Positions 1 through 7,123 of a stretch of 19,404 nucleotides of DNA are shown here, piece by piece (positions within the stretch are counted from its first letter, which is position 1; every line of letters begins with the position of its first letter). This DNA is from Phycisphaerales bacterium (GTDB lineage Bacteria > Planctomycetota > Phycisphaerae > Sedimentisphaerales > Anaerohalosphaeraceae). The position numbers were made by a program, and so were the translations under genes. The notes below the pieces were generated by a model. That model saw nothing but the letters and a program-made list of their open reading frames with translations, had not been told where the DNA came from and ran no database searches. The stretch covers positions 1 through 19,404 of the forward strand of contig DRGS01000015.1 of assembly GCA_011053245.1 (NCBI GenBank), in the 5' to 3' direction.

Positions 1-145
1 CGGTTAACTTTTTGTCATTTTTTGTTCGTTTTGGTTGACTTTTGGTCGGTTTTTGAGGGTGTTTTTTGAGGACTAAACAATTCGGGAATAGGGTTATGGA
101 TAACGATGCACTGTAAATATAAGGGCGGAAAAACGATTTTTTTAA
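1..145. other. Non-coding T/G-rich sequence
   Basis: No convincing gene is seen here. The first 80 bases are strongly strand-asymmetric on the plus strand, with runs of T broken by short G-containing words. An in-frame TAA at 143-145 closes the reading frame of the transposase relic that follows, so the relic cannot begin further left without a mutation. Confidence 0.5.
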
Positions 146-565
146 CCGCGGATTTATTCTCCTGCGACGGATCTTCGGCATGGACTTTTAGCACTGCTGC
201 GTCAGTCTGTTTACAGTCGGCTGGCGGGCGACGATGAGACTAATGATGCAGAGCGTATGTCCGTTGATCCTGCTATGCGTCAAGTTGTTGGTGGAAGAGC
301 TAAAGAACGAACGTCAGATTCGACAAGTCTGATGGGTAGATTTGAAACAGAGATACTTACCCAGCCCAAAAATATGGAGCTATTGAAAAACCTGTCAGGT
401 CAATGGGTATGGTTAATGATAAGAATTTCTGAAAAACCTGGGTTTCAGATGGGGACATTGGTTGGGGTACGTCAAAGAAACGATAGTCCGTGGCCAAATT
501 CGTGTTTTGACTATTATTTTGGCGGAAATAGCCTCAAAATGAAGATGGAAAGCTTGAATTTTTGA
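146..565 (+). pseudogene. IS1380-family transposase remnant
   Basis: This is a decayed transposase fragment. Reading from 146, just after a stop, the frame gives words typical of the N-terminal half of IS1380-type DDE transposases: LLRQSVYSRLAG, TNDAERMSVDP, MRQVVGGRA and MGRFETEILTQP, ending near GQWV at about 415. An internal ATG at 257 is the only start. The family protein is normally several hundred residues long, and the DDE catalytic core that should follow is missing. From 444 to 542 another frame reads a short W-rich, then AE-containing segment that could be the eroded C-terminus, which would mean an internal deletion, but that part is weak. No terminal inverted repeats or target-site duplication could be identified. 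It cannot be an active transposase. Confidence 0.72.
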
Positions 566-594
566 GATCAATTTGATATTCTATTGGAAAAGAG

Positions 595-645
595 GCTCAG
601 TGGCGTAGCTGAGCTAAGATATATAATGTTATATGGGAAATCCCA
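595..645 (+). promoter_or_regulatory. Possible promoter and hairpins before the glycosidase gene
   Basis: A hairpin with arms GCTCAG (595-600) and CTGAGC (609-614) is followed by TATAAT at 622-627, a perfect -10 hexamer but without a good -35 at the usual spacing. A second small hairpin, TGGG/CCCA around AAAT, lies at 634-645. A start site near 634 would give a leader of roughly 97 bases. The missing -35 could mean activator dependence. This is weak evidence. Confidence 0.35.
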
Positions 646-730
646 GTTAATACAAAAATAAACGGAGTTATCTTGATTCGAAAAACAAATCAGTAAGTTA
701 ATTATTTATGTTAAATATGGAGTGTTTAAA

Positions 731-3001
731 GTGAAGAAACTTTTGGTATCAGCAGTTTTTGTAGTTTGTATTCTTGACAGTACTTTGGCCGGAAGCAACG
801 GCATCGTTAGATTTGCCAATGATGGAAGTAATGTTATAGTTAAGGTTGATGGGATATCGAGTTTTCAGGGATCTTCATCGGCTGTTTATTCACAGTCAGG
901 AAAGACACATAGCATCGGCATTTCCGATCTGGATATGATCGGCAAAGTGCGCAATGCAATAGCAGATACGCCTTTTGGAAACGCGTCTGTTAGTGAGGCA
1001 ACGTTTGGCAGTAAGGATTCGCCGTTTGAGTACACCCTTACTTTGAAAAACATGGAAAGTTTCAAAGCGTTTACGGTGCAGGCGGTTTTTCATAATCGCA
1101 GCGATAGCGACATTAATCTTGCATCCTTTGATCTGATAGATACCCGTAAAGCTTCAGGCGGAGTTTTCAAGGTGGCTAACACCGATGACTGGCTGGTGAC
1201 GTCTTTGATGAAAAATTTTTCAGCAGTTTCGCTGACCGAAGCATCGAAAAGTATGGGCGAAGCGGCTATGATTTACCATCGCAACGGCAATGGTTTCCTT
1301 GTAGGACCGGTAGGGCCTGCAGAAGCTTATACACGAGTTCAGGCCGTTAAAAAAGCGATCCTGGCGACGGTAAAGATGGACAAGGTTCTGGTCCCGGCAG
1401 GCCAAAGCCGTCGAAGCGAAGAAATGTTATTCATATTTGAAGAGCCTGCTGTAGCTACTGACATCTGGACCAGATGGGTTGCAGTTACGCATGGTGCAAG
1501 GACACATCGCGATTCTGTGTATGGCTGGTGCAGCTGGTATGATCGTACAACTAACATCGATGAAAAACATGTGTCGAATATTACCAAGGTCATTGGGGAT
1601 AATGAAGATATATTCGGCAAGGGTGTTATTCAGATCGATGACGGCTACCAGCGTATGGATGGTGACTGGAGTGCGAATGACAAATTTCCTTCAGGCATGG
1701 CAGCCGTCGCAAAGCGAATCCGTGATATCGGCTGCATGCCGGGAGTGTGGTTCGCGCCTTTGATGATCAATCCCGATCACCCATGGGTCAAGGAAAATCC
1801 AGATGCGATCCGGAGGAATGCAAAGGGAATCGATTCCTTTATGAATCCGAACGCGTTCCATCCTGCCGGTGCAAAATGGATTAATCCATCGCACCCTGAG
1901 TCCAAAAAGTTTCTTGCAAATATTATTGGCGATGCTCGCCGCCGCGGATTCGGATATATCAAAATCGATTTTAACGGTATCGGCAGGCAGTTTGTCGACC
2001 CCACCAAAACACGCTTACAGGCATTCCGTGAATTGTATCAGACGTACAGGGAAGCGGCCGGTGAAGAGATGTATATCCTTTCATGTCTTGGGGGTCCTGA
2101 ACGCGGGGCTATCGGTTATGTCGATGCCTCGCGTATTGCGATGGATTCGCACCCGGCCCATTTTCAGGGTTGTCTCAGCAAGGTTCTGCGTACACAGATA
2201 TTCCATGGCGTATGGTGGTCCGCTAATGACCCTGACGTTTCTTACCTGGCCGAGAAACTTAAAAGCAGGAACTTAGAGCCGACACCTGAAGGTGTGGGCA
2301 TGTGGAGAACATGGCACAGCGTTGTTGCTCTGGTTGGCGGAACAGCTATGGTAAGTGAACCGCTGGATGCTCCCGATGCAAAACAGCTATGGCGAAACTA
2401 TTCGATCATGCGTCCTGCAAGTGCAGAACCGGCTAAACTGTTGACTTTAGGTGTGTCTGCAAACAATGAGATATTCGGCTTTGCTGCTAAAAGGCCTTAT
2501 GGGGACTTTGCGGTTTACAATTTGTATAATTCGACAAAAAAGCCTATGGATATAACATTGGATTTCAGCCAGGCCAAATTGCCCAGCGGGGTTAAATGTG
2601 CTGTGTTTGATTTCTGGGATAACCGCTTTGTAGGATTTGCTACGGATAAGTACTGCGCTGTTAAAGTATCACCTTTATCTTCGAAGTTGTTGAGATTTAC
2701 GCCGGTTGACAGGGCTGATACGGGATCGCCGATCCTTATTGGTTCAAACCTGCATTTATCAATGGGTGCAACTGAGATCAGGAATTTAAGTGTTACGAAA
2801 TCAAAAGTTACAATAGAACTCACTAACGCAGGCGCAAAGGATGGCAGCCTGACATTCTATAGCGTCAGGCCGTTAAAAGCCCTCGGCAGCAACGGATGTA
2901 ATGTGACATCTGTAGAAAAGAAGGGCGACAATATCTGGCAGGTTAATATCTCTGATCGTAAGTGGGCCAAAGAACAAACTATTACTCTGCTTGTAAAATA
3001 A
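731..3001 (+). CDS. Secreted GH36-like alpha-galactosidase
   Basis: A probable glycoside hydrolase of 756 residues that removes alpha-linked galactose from plant or algal oligosaccharides outside the cytoplasm. I chose the GTG at 731 because GGAG at 719-722 sits 8 bases upstream; the GTG at 722 overlaps that ribosome site. Residues 1-21 form a signal peptide (KK, hydrophobic core, STLA end). A beta-rich region follows to about 250, then a TIM barrel with YGWCSWY (264-270), IDDGYQ with D303/D304, IKIDFN with the likely nucleophile D413, RIAMD with the possible acid/base D472, and NDPD (499-502). A beta domain closes the protein. These are GH36/GH27-clan signatures. The substrate is uncertain: a raffinose-synthase-like or other alpha-galactoside specificity is possible. 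It appears to be transcribed alone. Confidence 0.82.
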   Translation: MKKLLVSAVFVVCILDSTLAGSNGIVRFANDGSNVIVKVDGISSFQGSSSAVYSQSGKTHSIGISDLDMIGKVRNAIADTPFGNASVSEATFGSKDSPFEYTLTLKNMESFKAFTVQAVFHNRSDSDINLASFDLIDTRKASGGVFKVANTDDWLVTSLMKNFSAVSLTEASKSMGEAAMIYHRNGNGFLVGPVGPAEAYTRVQAVKKAILATVKMDKVLVPAGQSRRSEEMLFIFEEPAVATDIWTRWVAVTHGARTHRDSVYGWCSWYDRTTNIDEKHVSNITKVIGDNEDIFGKGVIQIDDGYQRMDGDWSANDKFPSGMAAVAKRIRDIGCMPGVWFAPLMINPDHPWVKENPDAIRRNAKGIDSFMNPNAFHPAGAKWINPSHPESKKFLANIIGDARRRGFGYIKIDFNGIGRQFVDPTKTRLQAFRELYQTYREAAGEEMYILSCLGGPERGAIGYVDASRIAMDSHPAHFQGCLSKVLRTQIFHGVWWSANDPDVSYLAEKLKSRNLEPTPEGVGMWRTWHSVVALVGGTAMVSEPLDAPDAKQLWRNYSIMRPASAEPAKLLTLGVSANNEIFGFAAKRPYGDFAVYNLYNSTKKPMDITLDFSQAKLPSGVKCAVFDFWDNRFVGFATDKYCAVKVSPLSSKLLRFTPVDRADTGSPILIGSNLHLSMGATEIRNLSVTKSKVTIELTNAGAKDGSLTFYSVRPLKALGSNGCNVTSVEKKGDNIWQVNISDRKWAKEQTITLLVK

Positions 3002-3233
3002 ACATAAATTGAACTAAACCGCTTCGATACGGGCAACCAGAAGGGCGGTTGTCTCGTGCGGTGAACCGATAAAAGTCGAAAGGGCAAAAGATAAAAAAAC
3101 CGGAATACACGACCTGACCGAACAACTCGAACAAAACGTGCAACAACTCCTGGACGGTATATCCGTTGGATAGATGTAAATGAAACGGTTCATGGAACCT
3201 TTAATAATTCATTCCAAAGAAAGGGCTGAGACG
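3002..3233 (+). other. Intergenic region with possible gene-tail relic
   Basis: No intact gene is visible. From about 3072 to a stop at 3171-3173 a frame without a start codon reads a charged helical segment (words HDLTEQLEQ and QQLLDGI), which looks like the end of a lost coding sequence. I cannot assign it to a family. No clear terminator for the upstream glycosidase gene was found. Confidence 0.3.
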
Positions 3234-4511
3234 ATGAGAATTAAATTTAATATTGCAATGCTGTTATTATTGCTTTGCCTGCAAGGGTGTCGAGATAAGA
3301 TATGGTATTCTGTAATTACAGAAAATTGTTCGCAGCAAAGAATTTTCGACTGCAAGATGGAAGGTTGGAATCAATTTGTTATTTGGAGTGGTCATCATGC
3401 TGCGATAACAACTCCTGTTCCTGACAGTATAATTATTTCCTGGAAAACAATAAAACCAGGAAAAGAAAAAATCTATGAAGAATACGAAAAGGAATATCAG
3501 AAATATATTGATGAAGATTTTAAAAAATCCAAGGGATTCGACAGTGATGCTGAAGCTATGATGGATCTATTTTCGGCCCCTAAGGAGCCGGAAGGCATTT
3601 ATGACTATCACAAGGTTGAGGTGACTCTCAAAGATATAGTTCCCCGTAAACCTAATGGAAAAATAGAAATCACTTACATGGGCGATGAAATATTTAAGGT
3701 GGAGTTCCAAAGAGACAATGGCGGGGCAAAAGATTCTGATATGAAAAAACAGAATGTGGTGATTGAAGATGGCGTCTTAGATCTAAGTTTCTCGGAGATA
3801 ACAGGCAAAGGGTTAGCTTATCTCGAAAACCCGGAAGAGATAGAAGTGTTGGATTTAGCTGGTACCGATGTTACTGACACAGAACTGAAAAATCTAAACT
3901 TATATTCAAATCTTATTTCTCTTAACTTAAATTACTCACATATCACCGGGAAAGGTTTTGAAGGTGTAAAATTAGATAAACTGAAATCTTTGCATATGGA
4001 GTATAGCACATATCAGGATCAGTACCTGAAAAATCTATCAAATTTTGAAAACCTTAATGTGATATTTTTAATTAGAACAAATATAAGCGACATCTCTGGC
4101 TTACAAAATCTTAAGAAACTTTGGCATCTTAATCTATCAGCTAGCCCGATCTCCGACATGGGACTTAAGGATATTGCAAAACTGGAAAATTTAGAGGAAC
4201 TCTCCCTGCTTCAAACAAATGTTTCTGACAAGGGAGTAAAATATTTAACCGAATTAAAGAATCTGAGATCATTAAGACTGGGCGATACATATATTTCAGA
4301 CGCTTCTGTGCAGGAACTTTCCTCAATGCCTTCATTAATCTATTTAGAACTGTCAGGAACAGATATCACCGACAAAGCAATTGAATGGATACCCAAATTC
4401 CCAAAATTAGAGTCAGTGAATTTGCGTGGTACGCCAATATCAGAAGAAAGCCTAAGAAGTTTAAAACAGCAATGTCCAGATTTAGAAATATCAACATGGA
4501 AGAAGATTTGA
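3234..4511 (+). CDS. Leucine-rich-repeat lipoprotein
   Basis: A 425-residue exported lipoprotein. I chose ATG 3234 because AAAGG at 3220-3224 lies 9 bases upstream and the protein then begins with a compact lipoprotein signal: positive MRIK, a hydrophobic stretch, and lipobox LQGC with the lipidated Cys19. The ATG at 3180 has no ribosome site and would bury the signal. Residues 20-175 are a charged region without a recognised fold. From about 180 to the end there are roughly 24-residue leucine-rich repeats of the type N(L)..L.L..T.ISD.GL..L, close to the cysteine-free LRR class common in planctomycete surface proteins. The likely role is protein binding at the membrane; no catalytic motif is visible. 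It ends 15 bases before the thioesterase start, so the two are probably co-transcribed. Confidence 0.75.
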   Translation: MRIKFNIAMLLLLLCLQGCRDKIWYSVITENCSQQRIFDCKMEGWNQFVIWSGHHAAITTPVPDSIIISWKTIKPGKEKIYEEYEKEYQKYIDEDFKKSKGFDSDAEAMMDLFSAPKEPEGIYDYHKVEVTLKDIVPRKPNGKIEITYMGDEIFKVEFQRDNGGAKDSDMKKQNVVIEDGVLDLSFSEITGKGLAYLENPEEIEVLDLAGTDVTDTELKNLNLYSNLISLNLNYSHITGKGFEGVKLDKLKSLHMEYSTYQDQYLKNLSNFENLNVIFLIRTNISDISGLQNLKKLWHLNLSASPISDMGLKDIAKLENLEELSLLQTNVSDKGVKYLTELKNLRSLRLGDTYISDASVQELSSMPSLIYLELSGTDITDKAIEWIPKFPKLESVNLRGTPISEESLRSLKQQCPDLEISTWKKI

Positions 4512-4526
4512 TTTGTGAGGTATAAA

Positions 4527-5000
4527 ATGGAAGGCAAGAAACCAGGCGAAAGCAGCGTTGAGAGCAGGTACCTTTTGATGCCGCATCAGGCTAATCCTTA
4601 TGGCACCGCTTTTGGCGGTGTGATCATGGCATGGATCGATATGATCGCGTCCATGGCTGCTCAAAGGCACAGCGGCAAAGAGGTGGTGACCGCAAGCATC
4701 GATTCGCTCATATTCAAAGAGCCGATCTATGTCGGTGACCATGTCGTCTTAAAAGCCTCTGTAAATTATGCCGGTCGTACTTCAATGGAAGTTGGCGTCA
4801 GGGTGATCCGGGAGGACCCTTACAAGCACGAGCAGGTTACGGCTACGACTTCGCATCTTACCTTTGTCGCGCTCGATGAGAATAAACGCCCCACAGCCGT
4901 TGCTGCTGTATTGCCGGAAACAGCGGACGAAAAAAGACGTTATGAAAACGCAAAACTACGCGTTCAAGCCAGGAAGGAAATGTTGAGGAAGATCAAGTAA
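4527..5000 (+). CDS. Acyl-CoA thioesterase (hotdog fold, YciA/BACH-like)
   Basis: A 157-residue single-hotdog thioesterase that hydrolyses acyl-CoA to free acid and CoA in the cytoplasm, probably as an oligomer. The start is ATG 4527, with GTGAGG at 4515-4520 acting as ribosome site 6 bases upstream; a GTG at 4515 lies inside that site. Family signatures are clear: MPHQANPYGTAFGG near the N-terminus (the HxxN..G.xFGG loop), WIDM with the likely active-site Asp, then FKEPIYVGD and the TATTSHLTFVAL strand. The C-terminal 25 residues are a charged helix (RR, KLRVQARKEM). Length and motifs match YciA/BACH proteins. The substrate chain length cannot be read from the sequence. Confidence 0.87.
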   Translation: MEGKKPGESSVESRYLLMPHQANPYGTAFGGVIMAWIDMIASMAAQRHSGKEVVTASIDSLIFKEPIYVGDHVVLKASVNYAGRTSMEVGVRVIREDPYKHEQVTATTSHLTFVALDENKRPTAVAAVLPETADEKRRYENAKLRVQARKEMLRKIK

Positions 5001-5024
5001 ATCCGACAAAACCGCAAACCGCCC

Positions 5025-5053
5025 TTGACCGTCGAGTCAGGGGGATATATAAT
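5025..5053 (+). promoter_or_regulatory. Sigma70-type promoter for the 5118 gene
   Basis: TTGACC at 5025-5030, a 17-base spacer, and a perfect TATAAT at 5048-5053. Predicted start near 5060, giving a leader of about 58 bases. This is one of the closest matches to consensus in the window. Confidence 0.75.
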
Positions 5054-5117
5054 CCCGGCGGATATATTAAGCAACACATTTTAAGTACCACAAAAACTGA
5101 TATCAGAAAGGTTTACG

Positions 5118-5348
5118 ATGACAGAGAACGCAAAGATGGTCAAGGTCAAGATCTCTATGGCGACCGGTAAGGACCATGAATTTGAAATGGCGATTGAAAA
5201 AGCGACGGATCTTGTGAGCGTTGTAACTCACTTTGACGGACAGCCCAGCAAGCAGTGGGTAGATATATGGGACTACACCGGAACCCTGTCGGGTCAGCAC
5301 CTGATCAACATTTCGCGGATGGAACAGATCGAGTTCGATCCGATCTAA
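5118..5348 (+). CDS. Small conserved-looking protein of unknown function
   Basis: A 76-residue cytoplasmic protein without signal peptide or membrane segment. I do not recognise the family. The sequence alternates short hydrophobic and charged stretches (VKVKISM, then WVDIWDYTG, then INISRMEQIEF), suggesting a small beta-rich fold. AAAGG at 5107-5111 is 6 bases before the ATG. Its own near-consensus promoter at 5025-5053 and a terminator-like hairpin overlapping the stop codon make it a single-gene transcription unit that may be well expressed. The good ribosome site and isolated unit argue that it is a real gene rather than a chance frame. Confidence 0.7.
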   Translation: MTENAKMVKVKISMATGKDHEFEMAIEKATDLVSVVTHFDGQPSKQWVDIWDYTGTLSGQHLINISRMEQIEFDPI

Positions 5349-5365
5349 TACCAATGGTATTTTTT
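5347..5365 (+). terminator. Terminator-like hairpin at the stop codon
   Basis: AATACC (5347-5352), loop AAT, GGTATT (5356-5361), followed by T to 5365. The arm overlaps the TAA stop of the small gene. The stem is only 6 bp and AT-rich, so it may be weak alone. Confidence 0.5.
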
Positions 5366-5413
5366 GTTTTCGCGTTGCAAAGACTATAAGTTATTGTAAA
5401 CAAAAGTGTATCC

Positions 5414-5437
5414 CGCGTATAAACGCGCATTTTTTTA
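5414..5437 (+). terminator. Second terminator-like hairpin
   Basis: CGCGT (5414-5418), loop ATAA, ACGCG (5423-5427), then CA and seven T (5430-5436). An alternative hairpin CGCAT/ATGCG (5426-5441) uses the T run as its loop. It lies between convergent genes and probably backs up the weak terminator just upstream. Confidence 0.5.
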
Positions 5438-5500
5438 TGCGGAATGGTATGCGATCTCCAAATATTCACATATAAAAGTTATATCATGCTTGCAGTACAG

Positions 5501-5518
5501 AGAGATTTGTAAATCTCT
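5501..5518. repeat. Perfect 8-bp inverted repeat downstream of the response regulator
   Basis: AGAGATTT and AAATCTCT flank a GT centre. It lies 23 bases beyond the minus-strand response-regulator stop codon. It has no T run on either side, so it is either a transcript-end stem or a binding site. Confidence 0.5.
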
Positions 5519-5540
5519 ATTGAATGCTCTTGGTGGCAAT

Positions 5541-5972
5541 TCAGTTTAGATTGATCTCGGCTACACGGCCCACCTGTAGAATGGCATCGAGTTCTTCAAG
5601 AATATTCGGAAGTCCGGGAGATTTGACAATATAACCATTGCATCCGTATTTATAACAAAGAGCGATATCTTTCTCATCATCTGTTGTAGTAAGCATTATC
5701 ACAGGTATTGATCGGAGCATTTCATCGCTCTTGATCAGTTTAAGCGCCTGTATCCCATTTGTCTTCGGCATACAAATATCAAGCAGGATGATGTAACTTG
5801 ACAAGGACAGATCGGACGCAGTATGATGACTAAACAGAAACTCAAGAATTTCCTGGCCATCTTTAAAGTGCTGAATATCGTTTTCAAAACCGCTGACTCT
5901 GAGACTTTTTTTAATGAGTATCGCATGACCGGGGTTGTCTTCGACCATCAGGATGTTTACGTCTCCAGCCAT
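5541..5972 (-). CDS. Single-domain response regulator (CheY/Rcp1-like)
   Basis: A 143-residue stand-alone receiver domain. I chose the ATG at 5972 because GGAG lies 5 bases upstream; an upstream ATG at 6005 overlaps the end of the preceding gene and adds 11 unconserved residues. Receiver features are complete: acidic pair E11/D12 in VEDNPGHA, phospho-acceptor D65 in LLDICMPKTNG, the LTTT switch threonines, and the conserved lysine in YIVKSPG. The VEDNPGHAILI start and extended alpha2-beta3 region resemble Rcp1-type regulators paired with bacteriophytochromes and other hybrid-free kinases. There is no output domain, so it probably acts by protein contact or phosphotransfer. It directly follows the CheW-like gene in the same unit and may receive phosphate from the upstream kinase or an unlinked one. 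Confidence 0.85.
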   Translation of the reverse strand: MAGDVNILMVEDNPGHAILIKKSLRVSGFENDIQHFKDGQEILEFLFSHHTASDLSLSSYIILLDICMPKTNGIQALKLIKSDEMLRSIPVIMLTTTDDEKDIALCYKYGCNGYIVKSPGLPNILEELDAILQVGRVAEINLN

Positions 5973-5988
5973 TTTATCTCCGGAGTAA

Positions 5989-6357
5989 TTATAACTTAAG
6001 TTGTTCATCTATAAAGGAAAGCAACTCGGTAGTATTATTAACAATGATCGCCGTACCTTCCTGGCAAAGAATTCTATCTTTATCTAACAGAACGATACAA
6101 GTTTCTTCTGTGATCTTTTTGGCAGGCATCCCGTCCATTGCATGTCTGTCATAAACGGTAAAGTTTTTACCCCCGACTCGTATTGTACCCCTGACAAACT
6201 TAAAACTTTCAACGGCCGGTTCAAGCTGAAAACATCCGATGATGTTTACGGTTGCATGATTGCCCTTTTTTGAAAAGGCAAAGGTAGTCAGCCGCCTGTT
6301 CGGTATTCCCGACGGTTCATGCAATAACTCTTTTGGTTCCAGTGCGGTTTTTAGCAT
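5989..6357 (-). CDS. CheW-like protein, short form
   Basis: A 122-residue cytoplasmic protein resembling the second half of a CheW domain: FKFVRGTIRVGGK followed by NFTVYDRHAMDGMP and ITEETCIVLLD matches the CheW pattern of a beta strand, RG.I.L.G...PV.D, GLP and the next strand. The N-terminal part is divergent and the protein is shorter than the usual CheW of about 150 residues. I chose ATG 6357 because GGAG at 6367-6370 (minus strand) is 9 bases upstream; the TTG at 6372 overlaps the ribosome site. CheW adaptors link receptors to kinase CheA, but no CheA or receptor gene is in the window. It is followed at once by a CheY-like gene, so the pair may form a small signalling or scaffolding unit. 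It could instead be an unrelated beta protein. Confidence 0.55.
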   Translation of the reverse strand: MLKTALEPKELLHEPSGIPNRRLTTFAFSKKGNHATVNIIGCFQLEPAVESFKFVRGTIRVGGKNFTVYDRHAMDGMPAKKITEETCIVLLDKDRILCQEGTAIIVNNTTELLSFIDEQLKL

Positions 6358-6404
6358 GATCGATATCTCCAAATAACAGATTACGCTAACGGTTTTATCG
6401 TCTA

Positions 6405-6457
6405 ATTATGGGAAAAGGGCATCTTCTAAATTGGTAGCGGGCCTACCAAATTGGTAG
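6405..6457 (-). promoter_or_regulatory. Candidate operator and promoter for the CheW-like/response-regulator genes
   Basis: On the minus strand a dyad CTACCAA-T-TTGGTAG (6443-6457) is followed by a half-site CTACCAATTT (6428-6437), the same word repeated 20 bases on. Outer arms CATCTTC/GAAGATG (6420-6426 and 6462-6468) enclose both. CATAAT at 6405-6410 could be the -10, which would put the half-site at the -35 region and the dyad just upstream. This is the layout expected for an activator of the LuxR/FixJ type, and the FixJ-like gene ends just before it. Binding is inferred, not shown. Confidence 0.5.
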
Positions 6458-6498
6458 GGCCGAAGATGTTTGTTCTGAAATTAAGCTAAAAAGTGATG

Positions 6499-7113
6499 TT
6501 ACAATGCAATATCGTGCTTTGTTATTGAAGTGGCCAAATTTATAATACTGTTAAAATCTGTCTTTTCGGTGATATGTGAACGGTGAAATGCAACAGCCCT
6601 GCGGCTGATATCCAGTTTATGTGCAACCTGTTTGTCGGAGTCTCCCTCTATAAGCAGTTTCAAAACAGCTATATCACGCTCAGTTAAACATGACAGTGCC
6701 TCTTTTAATTCATTTCGGCTTTGGCGGCAGGACCGAGCCGTTTTACAGATTTCAAGAGCCTTTTGGATACTCGTCCATAGCGATTGCTCTCTAAACGGTT
6801 TTTCAAGAAAATCAACAGCTCCCATATTTACAGCTTCGACTGCCATAGGTATATCACCGTGTCCGGTTATAATTATAGTTGGGATGTAAATATCTTCATC
6901 AGTCAGTTTGGCCAGCAGATCCATTCCGCTAAGCCCGGGCATACGAACATCGAGAACCATGCACTCCAATTGATTCTTGGTGTATCTCTGTAAAAAATCT
7001 TCTGCTGAAACGAAAGGATTAACTTTTAATCCCATAGCCTCTACCATCTCGCATATAACATCTCTGGTTGCTTCGTCATCGTCTACTACAGAAATTACCG
7101 CTTGCTCCTGCAT
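6499..7113 (-). CDS. FixJ-like two-component response regulator
   Basis: A 204-residue transcription regulator with an N-terminal receiver and a C-terminal LuxR/FixJ-type helix-turn-helix. Receiver residues: D11-D13 acidic cluster, phospho-acceptor D55 in VLDVRMPG, T83 in IITGHGD, and K105 in EKPF. The sequence MAVEAVNMGAVDFLEKPF is typical of the FixJ/TodT/StyR subgroup. The DNA-binding domain spans about 140-195 with LTERDIAVLKLLIEG and the recognition region DISRRAVAFHRSHI. The ribosome site AGGGAG is just upstream, and the start lies 10 bases after the sensor-kinase stop, so the two are co-transcribed and are almost certainly cognate partners. Likely targets include the dyad at 6443-6457. 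No oxygen-sensing role should be assumed from the family name. Confidence 0.9.
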   Translation of the reverse strand: MQEQAVISVVDDDEATRDVICEMVEAMGLKVNPFVSAEDFLQRYTKNQLECMVLDVRMPGLSGMDLLAKLTDEDIYIPTIIITGHGDIPMAVEAVNMGAVDFLEKPFREQSLWTSIQKALEICKTARSCRQSRNELKEALSCLTERDIAVLKLLIEGDSDKQVAHKLDISRRAVAFHRSHITEKTDFNSIINLATSITKHDIAL

Positions 7114-7123
7114 TTTACTCTCC

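Noticed and set aside
722..730. GTG 722 as start of the glycosidase
   Set aside because: It overlaps the GGAG ribosome site that is correctly spaced for GTG 731, and the signal peptide is cleaner from 731.
3072..3173. Possible small gene before the LRR lipoprotein
   Set aside because: The frame has no start codon or ribosome site; at most it is a relic of a lost gene.
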